Positions 14,177 through 22,288 are shown, numbered from the stretch's first letter. The stretch: 41,092 nucleotides of DNA from Phycisphaeraceae bacterium (GCA_029260615.1 JAJDCX010000044.1:1-41092), one strand, 5' to 3'. The notes: generated from the sequence alone by a model not told the origin. Made by a program: numbers and translations.

Positions 14177-14815
14177 TTAGTTGGCCGCTGATCTGCGTCG
14201 GATCATCGCCGGCACAACCGCCAAGGCAAAGAGCCCGGCGCTTGTGGGTTCCGGGATGGAGGAGCGGACGTTGTCGATCAGCGTTTCCTGGCCACCGATC
14301 AGGACCTGGTTGACCGGCCCGGTGAGGTTGATGAAGCCTTGTTGGGTGGTGCCCGTGACATTGATGGAAACGCCGTTGATGGTTGCGCCGTTGATGGCGG
14401 GGTCCATGAAATTGGGAGCGTTGACGATGGCTCCGCCCATGGCGGGGTTGACGTGGAGGTTGACGTTGCCTCCGCCATCGTGGAAGGGGATGGTGACCAG
14501 GGCCTGTTGGCCGATCGTGCCGGCGTAATCAAAGAGCGCGTTGATGTTGTTGGGGTAAAGCACGTGGTTGGTGCCGAAGGATACGCCGGTGAATCCGAGG
14601 GTGATGTCGGCGTGCCCGCCGGAATAGACGGTGCCGGCAGGCCATATGTAGTTCTGCATGGTAATCGTCACGCCGCCGGTGGTCATCGACCCGCCGACGT
14701 TGGCGGTAGTTGCCAACGCCAGGTCTTCGAAGTCGAGGATGGCCGCCGAGCCTGAGGACACCCACAAGGCGGAGGCCATCGCCAGGACGCTCGTCTGCAA
14801 GAATTGCTTGAACAT
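14177..14815 (-). CDS. PEP-CTERM sorting-domain secreted protein
   Basis: A 212-residue exported protein with a signal peptide (about 1-24, MFKQFLQTSVLAMASALWVSS). A beta-rich body starts ILDFEDLALATTANVGG. The C-terminus is a PEP-CTERM signal: SIPEPTSAG, a hydrophobic helix (LFALAVVPAM) and RRR. The PEP-CTERM tail is known to be processed by an exosortase during export to the surface; no exosortase is encoded here. The body has no known enzyme motifs. The ATG at 14815 has GGAG six to ten bases upstream; a longer in-frame reading to 15004 would include the leader and is rejected. Promoter boxes lie 190 bp upstream, so it has a long structured leader. Confidence 0.88.
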   Translation of the reverse strand: MFKQFLQTSVLAMASALWVSSGSAAILDFEDLALATTANVGGSMTTGGVTITMQNYIWPAGTVYSGGHADITLGFTGVSFGTNHVLYPNNINALFDYAGTIGQQALVTIPFHDGGGNVNLHVNPAMGGAIVNAPNFMDPAINGATINGVSINVTGTTQQGFINLTGPVNQVLIGGQETLIDNVRSSIPEPTSAGLFALAVVPAMIRRRSAAN

Positions 14816-15002
14816 ATTTCGTCTCCAGATAAAAGAAAAGAACCCCCCGGGTCCACCTTCGAACATGGGCCGAAGGAACACCCTGGCACCACGACAACCG
14901 CCTCGGCTCGTCGTTTCCCTGCGCTGTGTTGTGAGTGGCAGCCTGAAAGAAAAAGGACGCGTCCCACAACGCAGCCTTTCTCCCCAATTAGGATTGATGT
15001 TC
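14816..15002 (-). promoter_or_regulatory. Long structured 5' leader of the PEP-CTERM gene
   Basis: About 180 nt separate the promoter from the ATG. On the minus strand it contains an ACGAC...GTCGT stem enclosing GCC...GGC, and the palindrome GGACGCGTCC. It is too long for a simple leader, so an RNA regulatory element is possible, but it does not match any riboswitch consensus I could test by eye, including the cyclic-di-GMP class I pattern. Confidence 0.35.
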
Positions 15003-15030
15003 AAATTACCGCGCTGGGTTTAGATGTCAA
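15003..15030 (-). promoter_or_regulatory. Promoter for the PEP-CTERM gene
   Basis: On the minus strand TTGACA (15030-15025) is a full -35 match, followed after 16 bp by TAATTT (15008-15003). It is the best sigma-70-like pair in the 427-bp divergent region. Confidence 0.55.
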
Positions 15031-15162
15031 GCTATTTTTGTCCAGTATTCGATGGTTTTTGAGATGGCGTCTCCTAGGTGTCAATCTGGGTAAACGGGCG
15101 TGTGTCTTGTGTGTGAGATACGGCTCGGGCTTGCGCGGCGCAAGTGGCGGATTAATTTAGCT

Positions 15163-15190
15163 TTGCAGAAACCGGGGGTGCGTTTATACT
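15163..15190 (+). promoter_or_regulatory. Promoter for the ferredoxin gene
   Basis: TTGCAG (15163-15168) and TATACT (15185-15190) are 16 bp apart, giving a leader of about 45 nt to the ATG at 15243. The stretch 15031-15162 between the two divergent promoters holds nothing else I can identify. Confidence 0.55.
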
Positions 15191-15242
15191 CTTAGGATGC
15201 CTGCGGGGAGCGCCCCGCTTTGAAGAGAATTGGAGCCTTGTT

Positions 15243-15503
15243 ATGCCTCATATCATTACCGAACCCTGCATTGGAACCAAGGACACGGCCTGCGTGGACG
15301 TCTGCCCGGTGGATTGCATCCACCCGACGAAGGACGAGGCGGAGTTCGAGTCTGCGGAGATGCTGTTTATTGATAACGACACCTGCATCGACTGCGGCCT
15401 GTGCGTGGACGAGTGCCCGGTGAAAGCGATCTTCCCCGAGGAGGACCTGCCCGAGGAGTGGCAGGACTATATCGAGAAGAACGCGGCGTATTTCGAGGGG
15501 TGA
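15243..15503 (+). CDS. Ferredoxin with two Fe-S clusters (7Fe/8Fe type)
   Basis: An 86-residue small electron carrier of the cytoplasm. The first cluster is bound by the Cys in EPCIG, ACVDVCPVDCI and the partner Cys; the second is in CIDCGLCVDECP. The acidic C-terminal tail (FPEEDLPEEWQDYIEKNAAYF) matches the FdxA-like family, which is about this length. The first motif has CIGTKDTAC rather than the CxxC of 2[4Fe-4S] proteins, which suggests a [3Fe-4S] plus [4Fe-4S] pair. The ATG at 15243 has GGAG about eight bases upstream and its own promoter. A palindromic array lies 17 bp beyond the stop and may end the transcript. Confidence 0.94.
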   Translation: MPHIITEPCIGTKDTACVDVCPVDCIHPTKDEAEFESAEMLFIDNDTCIDCGLCVDECPVKAIFPEEDLPEEWQDYIEKNAAYFEG

Positions 15504-15520
15504 TTGGGTGGTGGCTGATC

Positions 15521-15550
15521 GCCTTTAGCTATTAGCCATTAGCTAAAGGC
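15521..15550. repeat. Palindromic 7-bp-period array after the ferredoxin gene
   Basis: GCCTTTAGCTA (15521-15531) is perfectly inverted as TAGCTAAAGGC (15540-15550) with an 8-base loop. The centre also reads as 7-bp units: TTAGCTA, then TTAGCCA, then the first unit again (15525-15545). No T-run follows, so it is not a classical terminator. Confidence 0.85.
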
Positions 15551-15639
15551 CTTGAGCTGTTGGTGGTTGGTGATTAAGTGAGATCGCTGGCCCCCGGGAG
15601 TCTTCGAGTTGTTATTCGATTGGCTTGCGTTGCCTTACG

Positions 15640-15674
15640 ACACCTGAGTCCTGACACCCGGCCCCCGGCCCCGG
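15640..15674. repeat. 7-bp-period array before the hydroxyacid dehydrogenase gene
   Basis: Five units in register: ACACCTG, AGTCCTG, ACACCCG and then two C-rich units, GCCCCCG and GCCCCGG. It stops 8 bp before the ATG at 15682. A related set of words in reverse orientation occurs at 20787-20822. Confidence 0.7.
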
Positions 15675-15681
15675 CTTTTCC

Positions 15682-16632
15682 ATGCCCGCGCGTGTTTTGA
15701 TAACGGAGACGCTTGCTGCGGTCGCTAGCGACTGGCTGGGTGAGCGTGCGGATGTGGCGTGGTGTGCTTATGACGATGCGGGTTTAGATGAGCAACTTAG
15801 CGAGGCCCAGGGGCTCGTGGTACGGACGTATACGATCGTTGACGAGGGGTTTTTGGATCGTGCGCCGAAGCTGAGGGTGATTGGCAGGGCGGGGGTGGGG
15901 CTAGATAATATTGATCTGGAGGCGTGCAAGCGGCGGGGTGTGCGCGTGGTGCATACGCCGGACGCGAACACGCAGGCGGTGGTGGAGTATGTGTTGGCGT
16001 TGATGTTGGATCGGTATCGGCCGAGGACGGATATTCCAATGGGTGCGGATGCGGAGGCGTTTCATAACCTGCGCAAGACGGAGGTTGGGACGCAGTTGGA
16101 TCAACTGACGCTGGGGATTGTGGGTTTTGGGCGGATCGGTAAGCGGCTAGGTAAAGCGGCGCACGCGATTGGGATGAACCTGTGGGTGTGCGATCTGTTG
16201 CCCGAGGTCGAGCTTCGCAAGGCGGTGGATTATCCGTTTGAGTATGTCGATCATGCAACGCTGTATGCGGGCTGTGATGTGGTGAGCCTGCATGTGGATG
16301 GGCGGGCGGGTAATCGGCACATGATTGATGGGGATGCGTTGAAACATCTGCGTGATGATTGTTTGTTTATCAATGCGGCGCGGGGGATGCTGGTGGAGGG
16401 TGATGCGCTGGCCAGGTGGGCGGAGTCGAACCCCCGGGCGGGTGTGGCGTTGGATGTGCATGATCCCGAGCCACCACCGCCCGGAAGTTATCCCCTGTAT
16501 GGCCTGCCCAACGTGCGTCTATTGCCACACATCGCGTCGCGGACGGAGCAGGCGTTGGACAACATGAGTTGGGTGGTGCGTGATGTGGTGGCGGTGTTGG
16601 AAGGGCGAGAGCCGGGGTGCCCGGCGGTGTGA
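15682..16632 (+). CDS. D-isomer-specific 2-hydroxyacid dehydrogenase (SerA-like)
   Basis: A 316-residue NAD-dependent dehydrogenase of the phosphoglycerate dehydrogenase/formate dehydrogenase superfamily, without the ACT domain of full SerA. The catalytic-domain motif VIGRAGVGLDNIDL lies near 66-80. The NAD fold has GIVGFGRIGKRLG near 144-156. The catalytic Arg is in INAARGMLVEGDAL, the acidic partner in ALDVHDPEPP and the His in LLPHIASRT. It oxidises or reduces a D-2-hydroxyacid; the substrate is not clear. ATG at 15682 has no strong ribosome site because a C-rich repeat array precedes it; no better start exists before VLITETLAAV. Confidence 0.9.
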   Translation: MPARVLITETLAAVASDWLGERADVAWCAYDDAGLDEQLSEAQGLVVRTYTIVDEGFLDRAPKLRVIGRAGVGLDNIDLEACKRRGVRVVHTPDANTQAVVEYVLALMLDRYRPRTDIPMGADAEAFHNLRKTEVGTQLDQLTLGIVGFGRIGKRLGKAAHAIGMNLWVCDLLPEVELRKAVDYPFEYVDHATLYAGCDVVSLHVDGRAGNRHMIDGDALKHLRDDCLFINAARGMLVEGDALARWAESNPRAGVALDVHDPEPPPPGSYPLYGLPNVRLLPHIASRTEQALDNMSWVVRDVVAVLEGREPGCPAV

Positions 16633-16734
16633 TATGGCAAGCCAGAGCAGGCGTAATGAAGCGTCTCTATTGGGTCTGCCGGATGGGCAAATCGCAGGTT
16701 TGTGTCTTTGCGGGCGCTTCTACAAGTAAAAATA

Positions 16735-16763
16735 TTGACGGAAATAGCTATTTGGGAGAATAT
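16735..16763 (+). promoter_or_regulatory. Promoter for the pentapeptide PEP-CTERM gene
   Basis: TTGACG (16735-16740), a 17-bp spacer, and GAATAT (16758-16763) in an AT-rich stretch. A near-palindrome ATACTCATTGAGTGTAT follows at 16768-16784 and could be an operator near the start site. Confidence 0.5.
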
Positions 16764-16769
16764 TCATAT

Positions 16770-16991
16770 ACTCATTGAGTGTATAGTGGTATGCTATGTG
16801 GTCGGAACTTGCCGGGCTATTTGACAGGCAAGGGGAGGGAGTACGTCGTGGAGTCGGGAGAATCTTTTCCTAGTGCTATCCGAAGCCTCGCAACTTGGTG
16901 GTGCTGGTTTCCTGTTGTGTCTGACGGAGGTCCGCGATCAGCGTGGTGGCGGAACAGGTACCGGTGTCTAGATATTAAGAGGGGGTGCGCG
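16770..16991 (+). promoter_or_regulatory. Long 5' leader of the pentapeptide PEP-CTERM gene
   Basis: About 220 untranslated nt lie between the promoter and the ATG at 16992. CTTGCC pairs with GGCAAG (16807-16832 region) in a 12- to 14-nt-loop hairpin. No riboswitch class is recognised. The interval 16633-16734 upstream of the promoter holds nothing I can identify. Confidence 0.3.
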
Positions 16992-18644
16992 ATGCGCTTA
17001 TATCCTGGGGCCTGGTACGGTTGGGCCGTCATGGTTGTGATGGCTGTATTGGCGACAACTAGTTCGGTGTCGGCGGACATCTTCGAGTGGGAATTTGTCG
17101 ACCCGGGCGATCCATCGCTAGGTATGCAGCAGTCCTCGTTAGCCGTGCCCGATGGCGTGGGGGTCAACGCGGAGCCGGGGGCCTTGCTTGGAAACCTCGA
17201 TCTGACCATGGCCTACCTTATCGGCTCGGACCTGTCCGGTGCCGACATGGCTGGCTCGACACTGGTTTTCGCTGCGTTGGACGGTGCGGACCTGACGAAC
17301 GCCTCTATCGTGGGTGCGGATCTTAGAAGTGTCAGGGGCTTGACCCAGTCTCAACTGGCTAGCACTGCCAGCTACCAGGCGGGCGATCTCTCGGGAGTAA
17401 GTCTTGTCAGGGATGAGATGACTGGCTGGGACTTCGCCGGCCAGACTATGTTCAGGGCCAACCTCAGTGAATCCAACCTGACCAATGCTAAATTTGTCGG
17501 TGCCGATCTGACCCAGGCGCATATGTTGAATGTTACGCTGGCCGACGCTGATCTAAGCGGCGCCGATCTGATGTTTGCGGATGTGACAAACGGGCGAGCC
17601 GCGGGCGCGGATTTTGTGGGGGCCAACCTCACATTCTCGAAGTTTTTCGGCGCCACATTGACGGGCGCGGACCTGACCGACGCCGACATCACGGGCGCGG
17701 ACTTCGGCCAAACGACGCTGTTCGGCTTCACCTATCAGCAATTGGCTAGCACGGCCAGCTTCAAAGCGGGGGGCCTTTCTGTCAGGCTGATAGGAAACGA
17801 TATGACCGGGTGGGACTTCTCGGGCCTGACTGTTCAGGGGGACCTGAGCTTCTCCACGCTGATCGACGCCGACTTTGCGGGTGCGAGCCTGCGTGGTTTG
17901 CGCATGGTGCTGGTGGAGTTTGGCGGCGTTGACTTCCGCACCACCGACTTGTTTGGAGCCAACATGACCTCTTCTAACATGGAAGGTGCGATGTTCGCTG
18001 GGGTCAATCTTTCGCAGGTCGACCTGACATCGGCGGTCCTGGCGGGGGCGGACCTGACCGACACAACGTTCAATACGGCCAGCAGACTGACGGGCGCTGA
18101 CTTGACTGGCGCGGACACACGCAACTCGAGTGTATCTGCTACACAGATCAACTCCATTGCCAGCACAAGGAACATGATCCGGCCAGACGGGACAGTCCTG
18201 GGAGGCCTTACGCTCGTTGCGAGCGAAGTCATGCGTATTTCTGACTCAACCACCCTACCGATTACGATCCACGATGCGATGTCGCTGGAAACCGACGGCA
18301 GGCTGCGGATGGTCTTTTCTGATTTGGATTGGGGTTCGCTGATCCGGTTTGACACATCGGTCGGTACCGCGTTCCTTGGTGGGGTGTTGGAGCTTGATCT
18401 GATTCTGGATGCTGGGCTGACGGTGCAAGACCTGCTCGGCAGTACGTTCCAGTTGTTCGATTGGAACGGGGTGACGATTGATGGGGCGTTTGACCAGATC
18501 GTGATTGACCCGGCGTTCACAAGCGCGGGGCTTGGGTTTGATACAACCGCCCTGTATTCCACGGGTGAGGTAACGGTGATCCCCGAACCGGCGGCGGGTG
18601 TGTTGCTTGGGGTAGGCGGGGTGTGTTTGTTGCGGCGGCGGTAG
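16992..18644 (+). CDS. Pentapeptide-repeat secreted protein with PEP-CTERM tail
   Basis: A 550-residue exported protein. A signal peptide (about 1-28, ending SSVSA before DIFEW) precedes two long blocks of A(D/N)LxX pentapeptide repeats, which fold as a right-handed quadrilateral beta-helix (GADLTNASIVGADL, NLTNAKFVGADL and similar). Each block is introduced by a linker of the form QLASTASYxA...LxxxMTGWDFxG, seen twice, so the protein contains a duplicated module. After the repeats comes a beta domain and the PEP-CTERM signal VIPEPAAGVLLGVGGVCLLRRR-like end. The ATG at 16992 is chosen for the signal peptide and GAGGGGG six to twelve bases upstream; an in-frame reading to 16779 is rejected as leader. 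Probably a surface or matrix protein. Confidence 0.88.
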   Translation: MRLYPGAWYGWAVMVVMAVLATTSSVSADIFEWEFVDPGDPSLGMQQSSLAVPDGVGVNAEPGALLGNLDLTMAYLIGSDLSGADMAGSTLVFAALDGADLTNASIVGADLRSVRGLTQSQLASTASYQAGDLSGVSLVRDEMTGWDFAGQTMFRANLSESNLTNAKFVGADLTQAHMLNVTLADADLSGADLMFADVTNGRAAGADFVGANLTFSKFFGATLTGADLTDADITGADFGQTTLFGFTYQQLASTASFKAGGLSVRLIGNDMTGWDFSGLTVQGDLSFSTLIDADFAGASLRGLRMVLVEFGGVDFRTTDLFGANMTSSNMEGAMFAGVNLSQVDLTSAVLAGADLTDTTFNTASRLTGADLTGADTRNSSVSATQINSIASTRNMIRPDGTVLGGLTLVASEVMRISDSTTLPITIHDAMSLETDGRLRMVFSDLDWGSLIRFDTSVGTAFLGGVLELDLILDAGLTVQDLLGSTFQLFDWNGVTIDGAFDQIVIDPAFTSAGLGFDTTALYSTGEVTVIPEPAAGVLLGVGGVCLLRRR

Positions 18645-18652
18645 AACGATGC

Positions 18653-18692
18653 GCATGCCCTCGCTGCGCGAAGCCGCGAGCGGCGGGGATGC
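18653..18692. terminator. Possible bidirectional hairpin between convergent genes
   Basis: GCAT/ATGC and CTCGC/GCGAG arms fold the 40-bp gap region between the convergent pentapeptide and MscS genes. There is no T-run in either direction, so this is only a possible transcription end. Confidence 0.3.
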
Positions 18693-18718
18693 GTGGGGGC
18701 GGGGGGAAAGAGCGGCGG

Positions 18719-20602
18719 TCAGTCTTCTTTATCTTTTTCGATGATGGGGTTGCCGTGTTCGTCTATTTTCAGGTCGGTGGGGCCTTTTGTGAAGGTGACG
18801 GGGCCTGGGGTTTGGGATTGCCAGGGCTGGTCTTTGATGAGGTTTTGTGCGGCTCGGATGCCTTGGATCATGGATCGGCGGTCGGTCATGGATTGGGGTT
18901 TTTCGTGCTGGGTTTCGTGGGGCTTGTGATCTTCTTTATATAGATGCACGGTGTGTGTTGGGAAGGCGAATTGAACGCCCAGGCTGTCGGCGAGGCGGAC
19001 GATGTCGATGAAGAGTCGTTCGCGTTCGCGCAGTTCGGTGGACCAGTCGGGGACTTCGTGGAAGATGTAGATGAGGATATTTAGGCTGGAGGCTGCGAAC
19101 TCGTGGCACCAGACCTGGAAGTAGTCTTTGCGCGTGTAGGGGTGGCTGCGGACGAGCTCGCGGATGCCTTCGGTGAAGGCGGTGAGCTGGTCGGGTGTGG
19201 TGTCGTATTGGACACCGATGTGTGTTTTCCAGCGTCGGAACTGTCGTCGGCCGTAGTTGTCGACGGAGGCGTTGATGAGGTTGGCGTTTGGGAGGGTGAT
19301 CAGTGAGTTGTAGAAGGTTCGTATGCGTGTGGAGCGGAAGCCGACTTCTTCGACGGTGCCTTCGATGCCTTCGGTGACGATCCAGTCGCCGACGGTGAAG
19401 GGTTTGTCGAAGAGGACGGTGACGGAGCCGAAGAGGTTTTTGATGGAGTCCTGCGCGGCGAGAGAGACGGCGAGTCCTGCGATGCCCAGTCCTGCGAGCC
19501 AGCCCGTGATGTCCAGGCCGAAGACGTTTTGGGCGACGAAGAGGGTGAAGATGACGACGAGGAAGAGGCGGAGTGCCTTGCGTACCAGTGGGACGAGCTG
19601 GTCGTCGAGTTTGCTTTCGGTTTTTTCGCTTAGTCGGCGGAGTCCTGCGTCGATGACTTCGACGAGGTTGAAGAGGAACCAGCCGACGGCGAGGATCAGG
19701 AGGAATTGGATGATGTTGTTGGTGAAGGTAGCGAGCTTGGGTTCGCGGTAGATCTGTGTGATGCCCAGGCCGAGCCCGAGGCTTAGGAGTGCGAAGCTGG
19801 CGGGGCTGGCGGCGTTATCGAAAGCGATGGCGGTGACTTCTTTGCCGCGTTGGTTCCATCGTTTGGCGGCGGCGCGGAGCATGGCCTGGACGATTTTGCC
19901 CAGGAGCAGGCCGATGAAGATTGCGCCCAGGAGGGACGCCCATGCCCACGAGGGAGTTTGTTGGAAGGTTGGGCCGACGAGTATGAGGAGGTTTTCGCCG
20001 ATGCGTGATTGTTGGTCGTGGTATCGGGGTGGGAGGAGCGTGGTGCTGTTGTAGAGGGGGAGGATGTCGTGGGTGGTTTGGCGTGAGAACTTCCATTGGT
20101 TGTCGGCGTCGGCTTGCAGGACGATGGAGCCGAGGGGGGCCTGGCCCAGGGGTGCGAGTTGGTCCCACATCCAGCTGTATTTTGGTGCTGGGAAGAACTG
20201 GTGGCGTAGGATGGGGATGTCGTCGGGTGTGGGTTTGAGGTCTAAGTCGTTGGGTAACGAATCCAGGTCGATCCTGCCCATGCGGTTGAGGACGTCCATG
20301 AGCATGCGGGCGGTTTGTTTTTGAGTGTTCAGTGGAGTGTCTTGGGGGAAGTCCATATAGAACAGTGCGGAAGGCCAGAAGCTGTCGTGACCGTTGTCGA
20401 TGCGGTTCATTGAGAACAGGAATCCTTGCATGGCGGCGCGTGGGTTGGTCGGTGGGCTGAGTTTGTATGCAGGCAGATCTAGCGAGGTCTGGCTGATGGC
20501 GGCCGGGTCGCTTGTGGCGGGGGCGTCTTGGGCGGAGAGTATTTGGGGCGTGGTCAGGGAGAGCAGGAGGGTGGCCAGCAGGTATCTATATAGCTTGGGC
20601 AT
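18719..20602 (-). CDS. Large mechanosensitive channel of the MscS family
   Basis: A 627-residue inner-membrane channel. A signal peptide (about 1-24) and a 190-residue periplasmic domain precede several membrane helices from about 210 (WAWASLLGAIFIGLLLGKIV, LLILAVGWFLFNLVEVI, LFLVVIFTLFVAQNVFGL). The MscS pore helix and beta domain follow: WLAGLGIAGLAVSLAAQD, NLFGSVTVLFDKPFTVGDW, then EGTVEEVGFRSTRIRTF and LITLPNANLI. The C-terminus is highly charged (KEDHKPHETQHEK). The family opens under membrane tension and releases solutes. The size and periplasmic domain are closer to the large MscM/YnaI-like relatives than to small MscS. ATG at 20602. Confidence 0.93.
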   Translation of the reverse strand: MPKLYRYLLATLLLSLTTPQILSAQDAPATSDPAAISQTSLDLPAYKLSPPTNPRAAMQGFLFSMNRIDNGHDSFWPSALFYMDFPQDTPLNTQKQTARMLMDVLNRMGRIDLDSLPNDLDLKPTPDDIPILRHQFFPAPKYSWMWDQLAPLGQAPLGSIVLQADADNQWKFSRQTTHDILPLYNSTTLLPPRYHDQQSRIGENLLILVGPTFQQTPSWAWASLLGAIFIGLLLGKIVQAMLRAAAKRWNQRGKEVTAIAFDNAASPASFALLSLGLGLGITQIYREPKLATFTNNIIQFLLILAVGWFLFNLVEVIDAGLRRLSEKTESKLDDQLVPLVRKALRLFLVVIFTLFVAQNVFGLDITGWLAGLGIAGLAVSLAAQDSIKNLFGSVTVLFDKPFTVGDWIVTEGIEGTVEEVGFRSTRIRTFYNSLITLPNANLINASVDNYGRRQFRRWKTHIGVQYDTTPDQLTAFTEGIRELVRSHPYTRKDYFQVWCHEFAASSLNILIYIFHEVPDWSTELRERERLFIDIVRLADSLGVQFAFPTHTVHLYKEDHKPHETQHEKPQSMTDRRSMIQGIRAAQNLIKDQPWQSQTPGPVTFTKGPTDLKIDEHGNPIIEKDKED

Positions 20603-20747
20603 GTGATGTCGCCTGGTGAGGTGCTGATTGGTAGCGGGTTACTGTAACGCAAACGACTCACGCGGCAACGCCCGGTAGAGTGGGGGCGGTTTGTGAGGGG
20701 TGTGCGGGTTGTAGGGGTTATGCCGGTTGTGCTGGCGGGGAGGGGGG

Positions 20748-20779
20748 AACTAGAAAGCTGGAAAGCTGGAAATAGGGGA
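20748..20779. repeat. 8-bp-period array (consensus AGCTGGAA), copy 1
   Basis: Four 8-bp units in register: AACTAGAA, AGCTGGAA twice, and ATAGGGGA. A related array lies at 32942-32973. Confidence 0.75.
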
Positions 20780-20786
20780 AAGAAAT

Positions 20787-20822
20787 CTAACGCCTGGGGG
20801 CGGGGGGTTAGGTGTCAGGGGC
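20787..20822. repeat. 7-bp-period array overlapping the end of the small membrane protein gene
   Basis: Read on the minus strand the words CACCTAA, CCCCCCG, CCCCCAG and GCGTTAG follow CCCTGA. The CCTGACACC...CCCCCG text is shared with the array at 15640-15674 in opposite orientation. It begins at the stop codon of the 104-residue gene. Confidence 0.5.
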
Positions 20823-21129
20823 GGTCGATGACTTCAACGTTGCGTCGGCCGTCGTCTTTGGGTGGGCGTGGAGGGCTCAGTGATCCGCCAAAGAGGTTGG
20901 AGATGAAACGGCTGGCGGAGGCGATCAGGCCCAGGATGGTGAAGCAGATCAGCCCGATAACGACGGCGGCGAGTGTGAGCAGGACAATCGGCACGACCAC
21001 GACGAGCATGGCCAGGACCAGTGCTGTTTTGGTGACCCAGCTGGGCTGTCGGCTGACGCGGGTGACCCAGACGCCTGCGCCGGGGTGGCGTCTGTGGACC
21101 TCTTCTTGGAATCGTGCTTGCCAGTTCAT
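20815..21129 (-). CDS. Small membrane protein, unknown function
   Basis: A 104-residue protein with a polar N-terminal segment (MNWQARFQEEVHRRHPGAG), one long or two short membrane helices (about 33-72, TALVLAMLVVVVPIVLLTLA and IGLICFTILGLIAS), and a basic, proline-containing tail (PPRPPKDDGRRNVE). No family is recognised. The ATG at 21129 is the only reasonable start. The stop codon coincides with the start of a short-period repeat array, so the C-terminal few residues may have been altered by it. It is divergent from the HDOD gene, with 220 bp between. Confidence 0.65.
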   Translation of the reverse strand: MNWQARFQEEVHRRHPGAGVWVTRVSRQPSWVTKTALVLAMLVVVVPIVLLTLAAVVIGLICFTILGLIASASRFISNLFGGSLSPPRPPKDDGRRNVEVIDRP

Positions 21130-21167
21130 AGGTGAATCGTAGCCCGGTGATGGGTGCTGGACAACGT

Positions 21168-21234
21168 GGGTCCGGTTTGGGTTACACGCGGAGCGGCAGT
21201 GGGGGATCGGTGGCGCGCTGGCATAACCGGACCC
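21168..21234. repeat. Inverted repeat upstream of the HDOD gene
   Basis: GGGTCCGGTT (21168-21177) is perfectly inverted as AACCGGACCC (21225-21234), spacing 47 bp. A second, shorter hairpin GGGCCG/CGGCCC lies at 21299-21316, about 34 bp before the HDOD ATG. Either could be regulatory in the divergent region. Confidence 0.4.
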
Positions 21235-21349
21235 GGTTGGTGGGATGGGGTTAATCAGGGGTTAAGTCCGGGTTGGGCGGGGTCGATACGTCTTTTAAGG
21301 GCCGTACATCCGGCCCCACAGATCGTACCCCAGGAGCGGAGAGAAAAGC

Positions 21350-22288
21350 ATGACCCAGCCCCCAACGCCTACCGATTCGGCGAGTTCCGCCAGTCAGAGA
21401 GAAGCCCCCGGTTCCCCCGACGCCAAGCAGATCGAAGCGATCGTGCAGTCGGCGGTTCAGGAGATCAGCCATATCGCGACCCTCCCCGAGGTCACGATGA
21501 AGATCATTCAACTGGTTGAGGACCCCGACTCGACTGCTAATGATCTGAACAAGGTCATCAGCAATGACCCGGCGTTGGGCGCTCGGATCTTGAAGGTCGT
21601 GAACTCGGCGTTCTACGGTTTGCCCGGCCAGATCGGGTCGATCAACCGTGCGATCGTTTTGCTTGGGCTGAACGCGGTGAAGAACATCGCGATTGCTGCG
21701 AGTCTGGCGAAGCTGTTCCGGGGCGGGAAGATCGCGGAGAACTTTGATGCGCGGGATTTGTGGTCACACTCGATCGCCTGTGCGTCGGGGACACGGCTGC
21801 TTGCCAAGCACGCGGGCCTTGGCCTGCCAGACGAGGCGTTTCTTGCGGGGCTGATCCACAATATTGGGATCATGGTCGAGATCCAGGCGCGTCGGCCTAA
21901 GTTTGTGGAGGTGATGGAGAAGCTGGCGAAGGAGCCGGAGACCACGCTGCGTCAGGCGGAGGAAGAGATACTTGGTGCGAACCACGAGCAGTTTGGCACG
22001 GCGTTGTGCAAGCTGTGGAAGTTCCCGCAGAGTTTCCAGTACGTCACCGGGTTCCACCACGACCCGATGGATCTGAACGAGAAGAACCGGATGCTTACGG
22101 GGTTGGTCCACATCGCTGATGTGTTGGCTGGGAAGATGGAGCTTGGGTTTGCGCGTGGTGTGGAGACCGAGGAGTATGACCCGGCACTTCTGCTGGCGTT
22201 GAATATCACACAGGAACATATTGATGACGTTGCGAAGGCTCTGCCTGAGGCGTTAGAAGAGACCAAGGCTCTGTTCTCGTCGGTGTAA
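21350..22288 (+). CDS. HDOD-domain signalling protein
   Basis: A 312-residue cytoplasmic protein with one HDOD domain (about 35-240), an HD-related helical fold without the full catalytic set. Recognisable blocks are HIATLPEVTMKIIQLVEDPDS, NDPALGARILKVVNSAFYG, INRAIVLLGLNAVKNIAIA and FLAGLIHNIGIM, then GANHEQFGTALCKLW and FHHDP. HDOD proteins act as non-catalytic modules in chemotaxis, motility or stress signalling. A polar, disordered N-terminus (1-25) precedes it. No GGDEF, EAL or receiver domain is fused. ATG at 21350 has GGAGAG upstream. A structured region and terminator lie downstream. Confidence 0.92.
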   Translation: MTQPPTPTDSASSASQREAPGSPDAKQIEAIVQSAVQEISHIATLPEVTMKIIQLVEDPDSTANDLNKVISNDPALGARILKVVNSAFYGLPGQIGSINRAIVLLGLNAVKNIAIAASLAKLFRGGKIAENFDARDLWSHSIACASGTRLLAKHAGLGLPDEAFLAGLIHNIGIMVEIQARRPKFVEVMEKLAKEPETTLRQAEEEILGANHEQFGTALCKLWKFPQSFQYVTGFHHDPMDLNEKNRMLTGLVHIADVLAGKMELGFARGVETEEYDPALLLALNITQEHIDDVAKALPEALEETKALFSSV

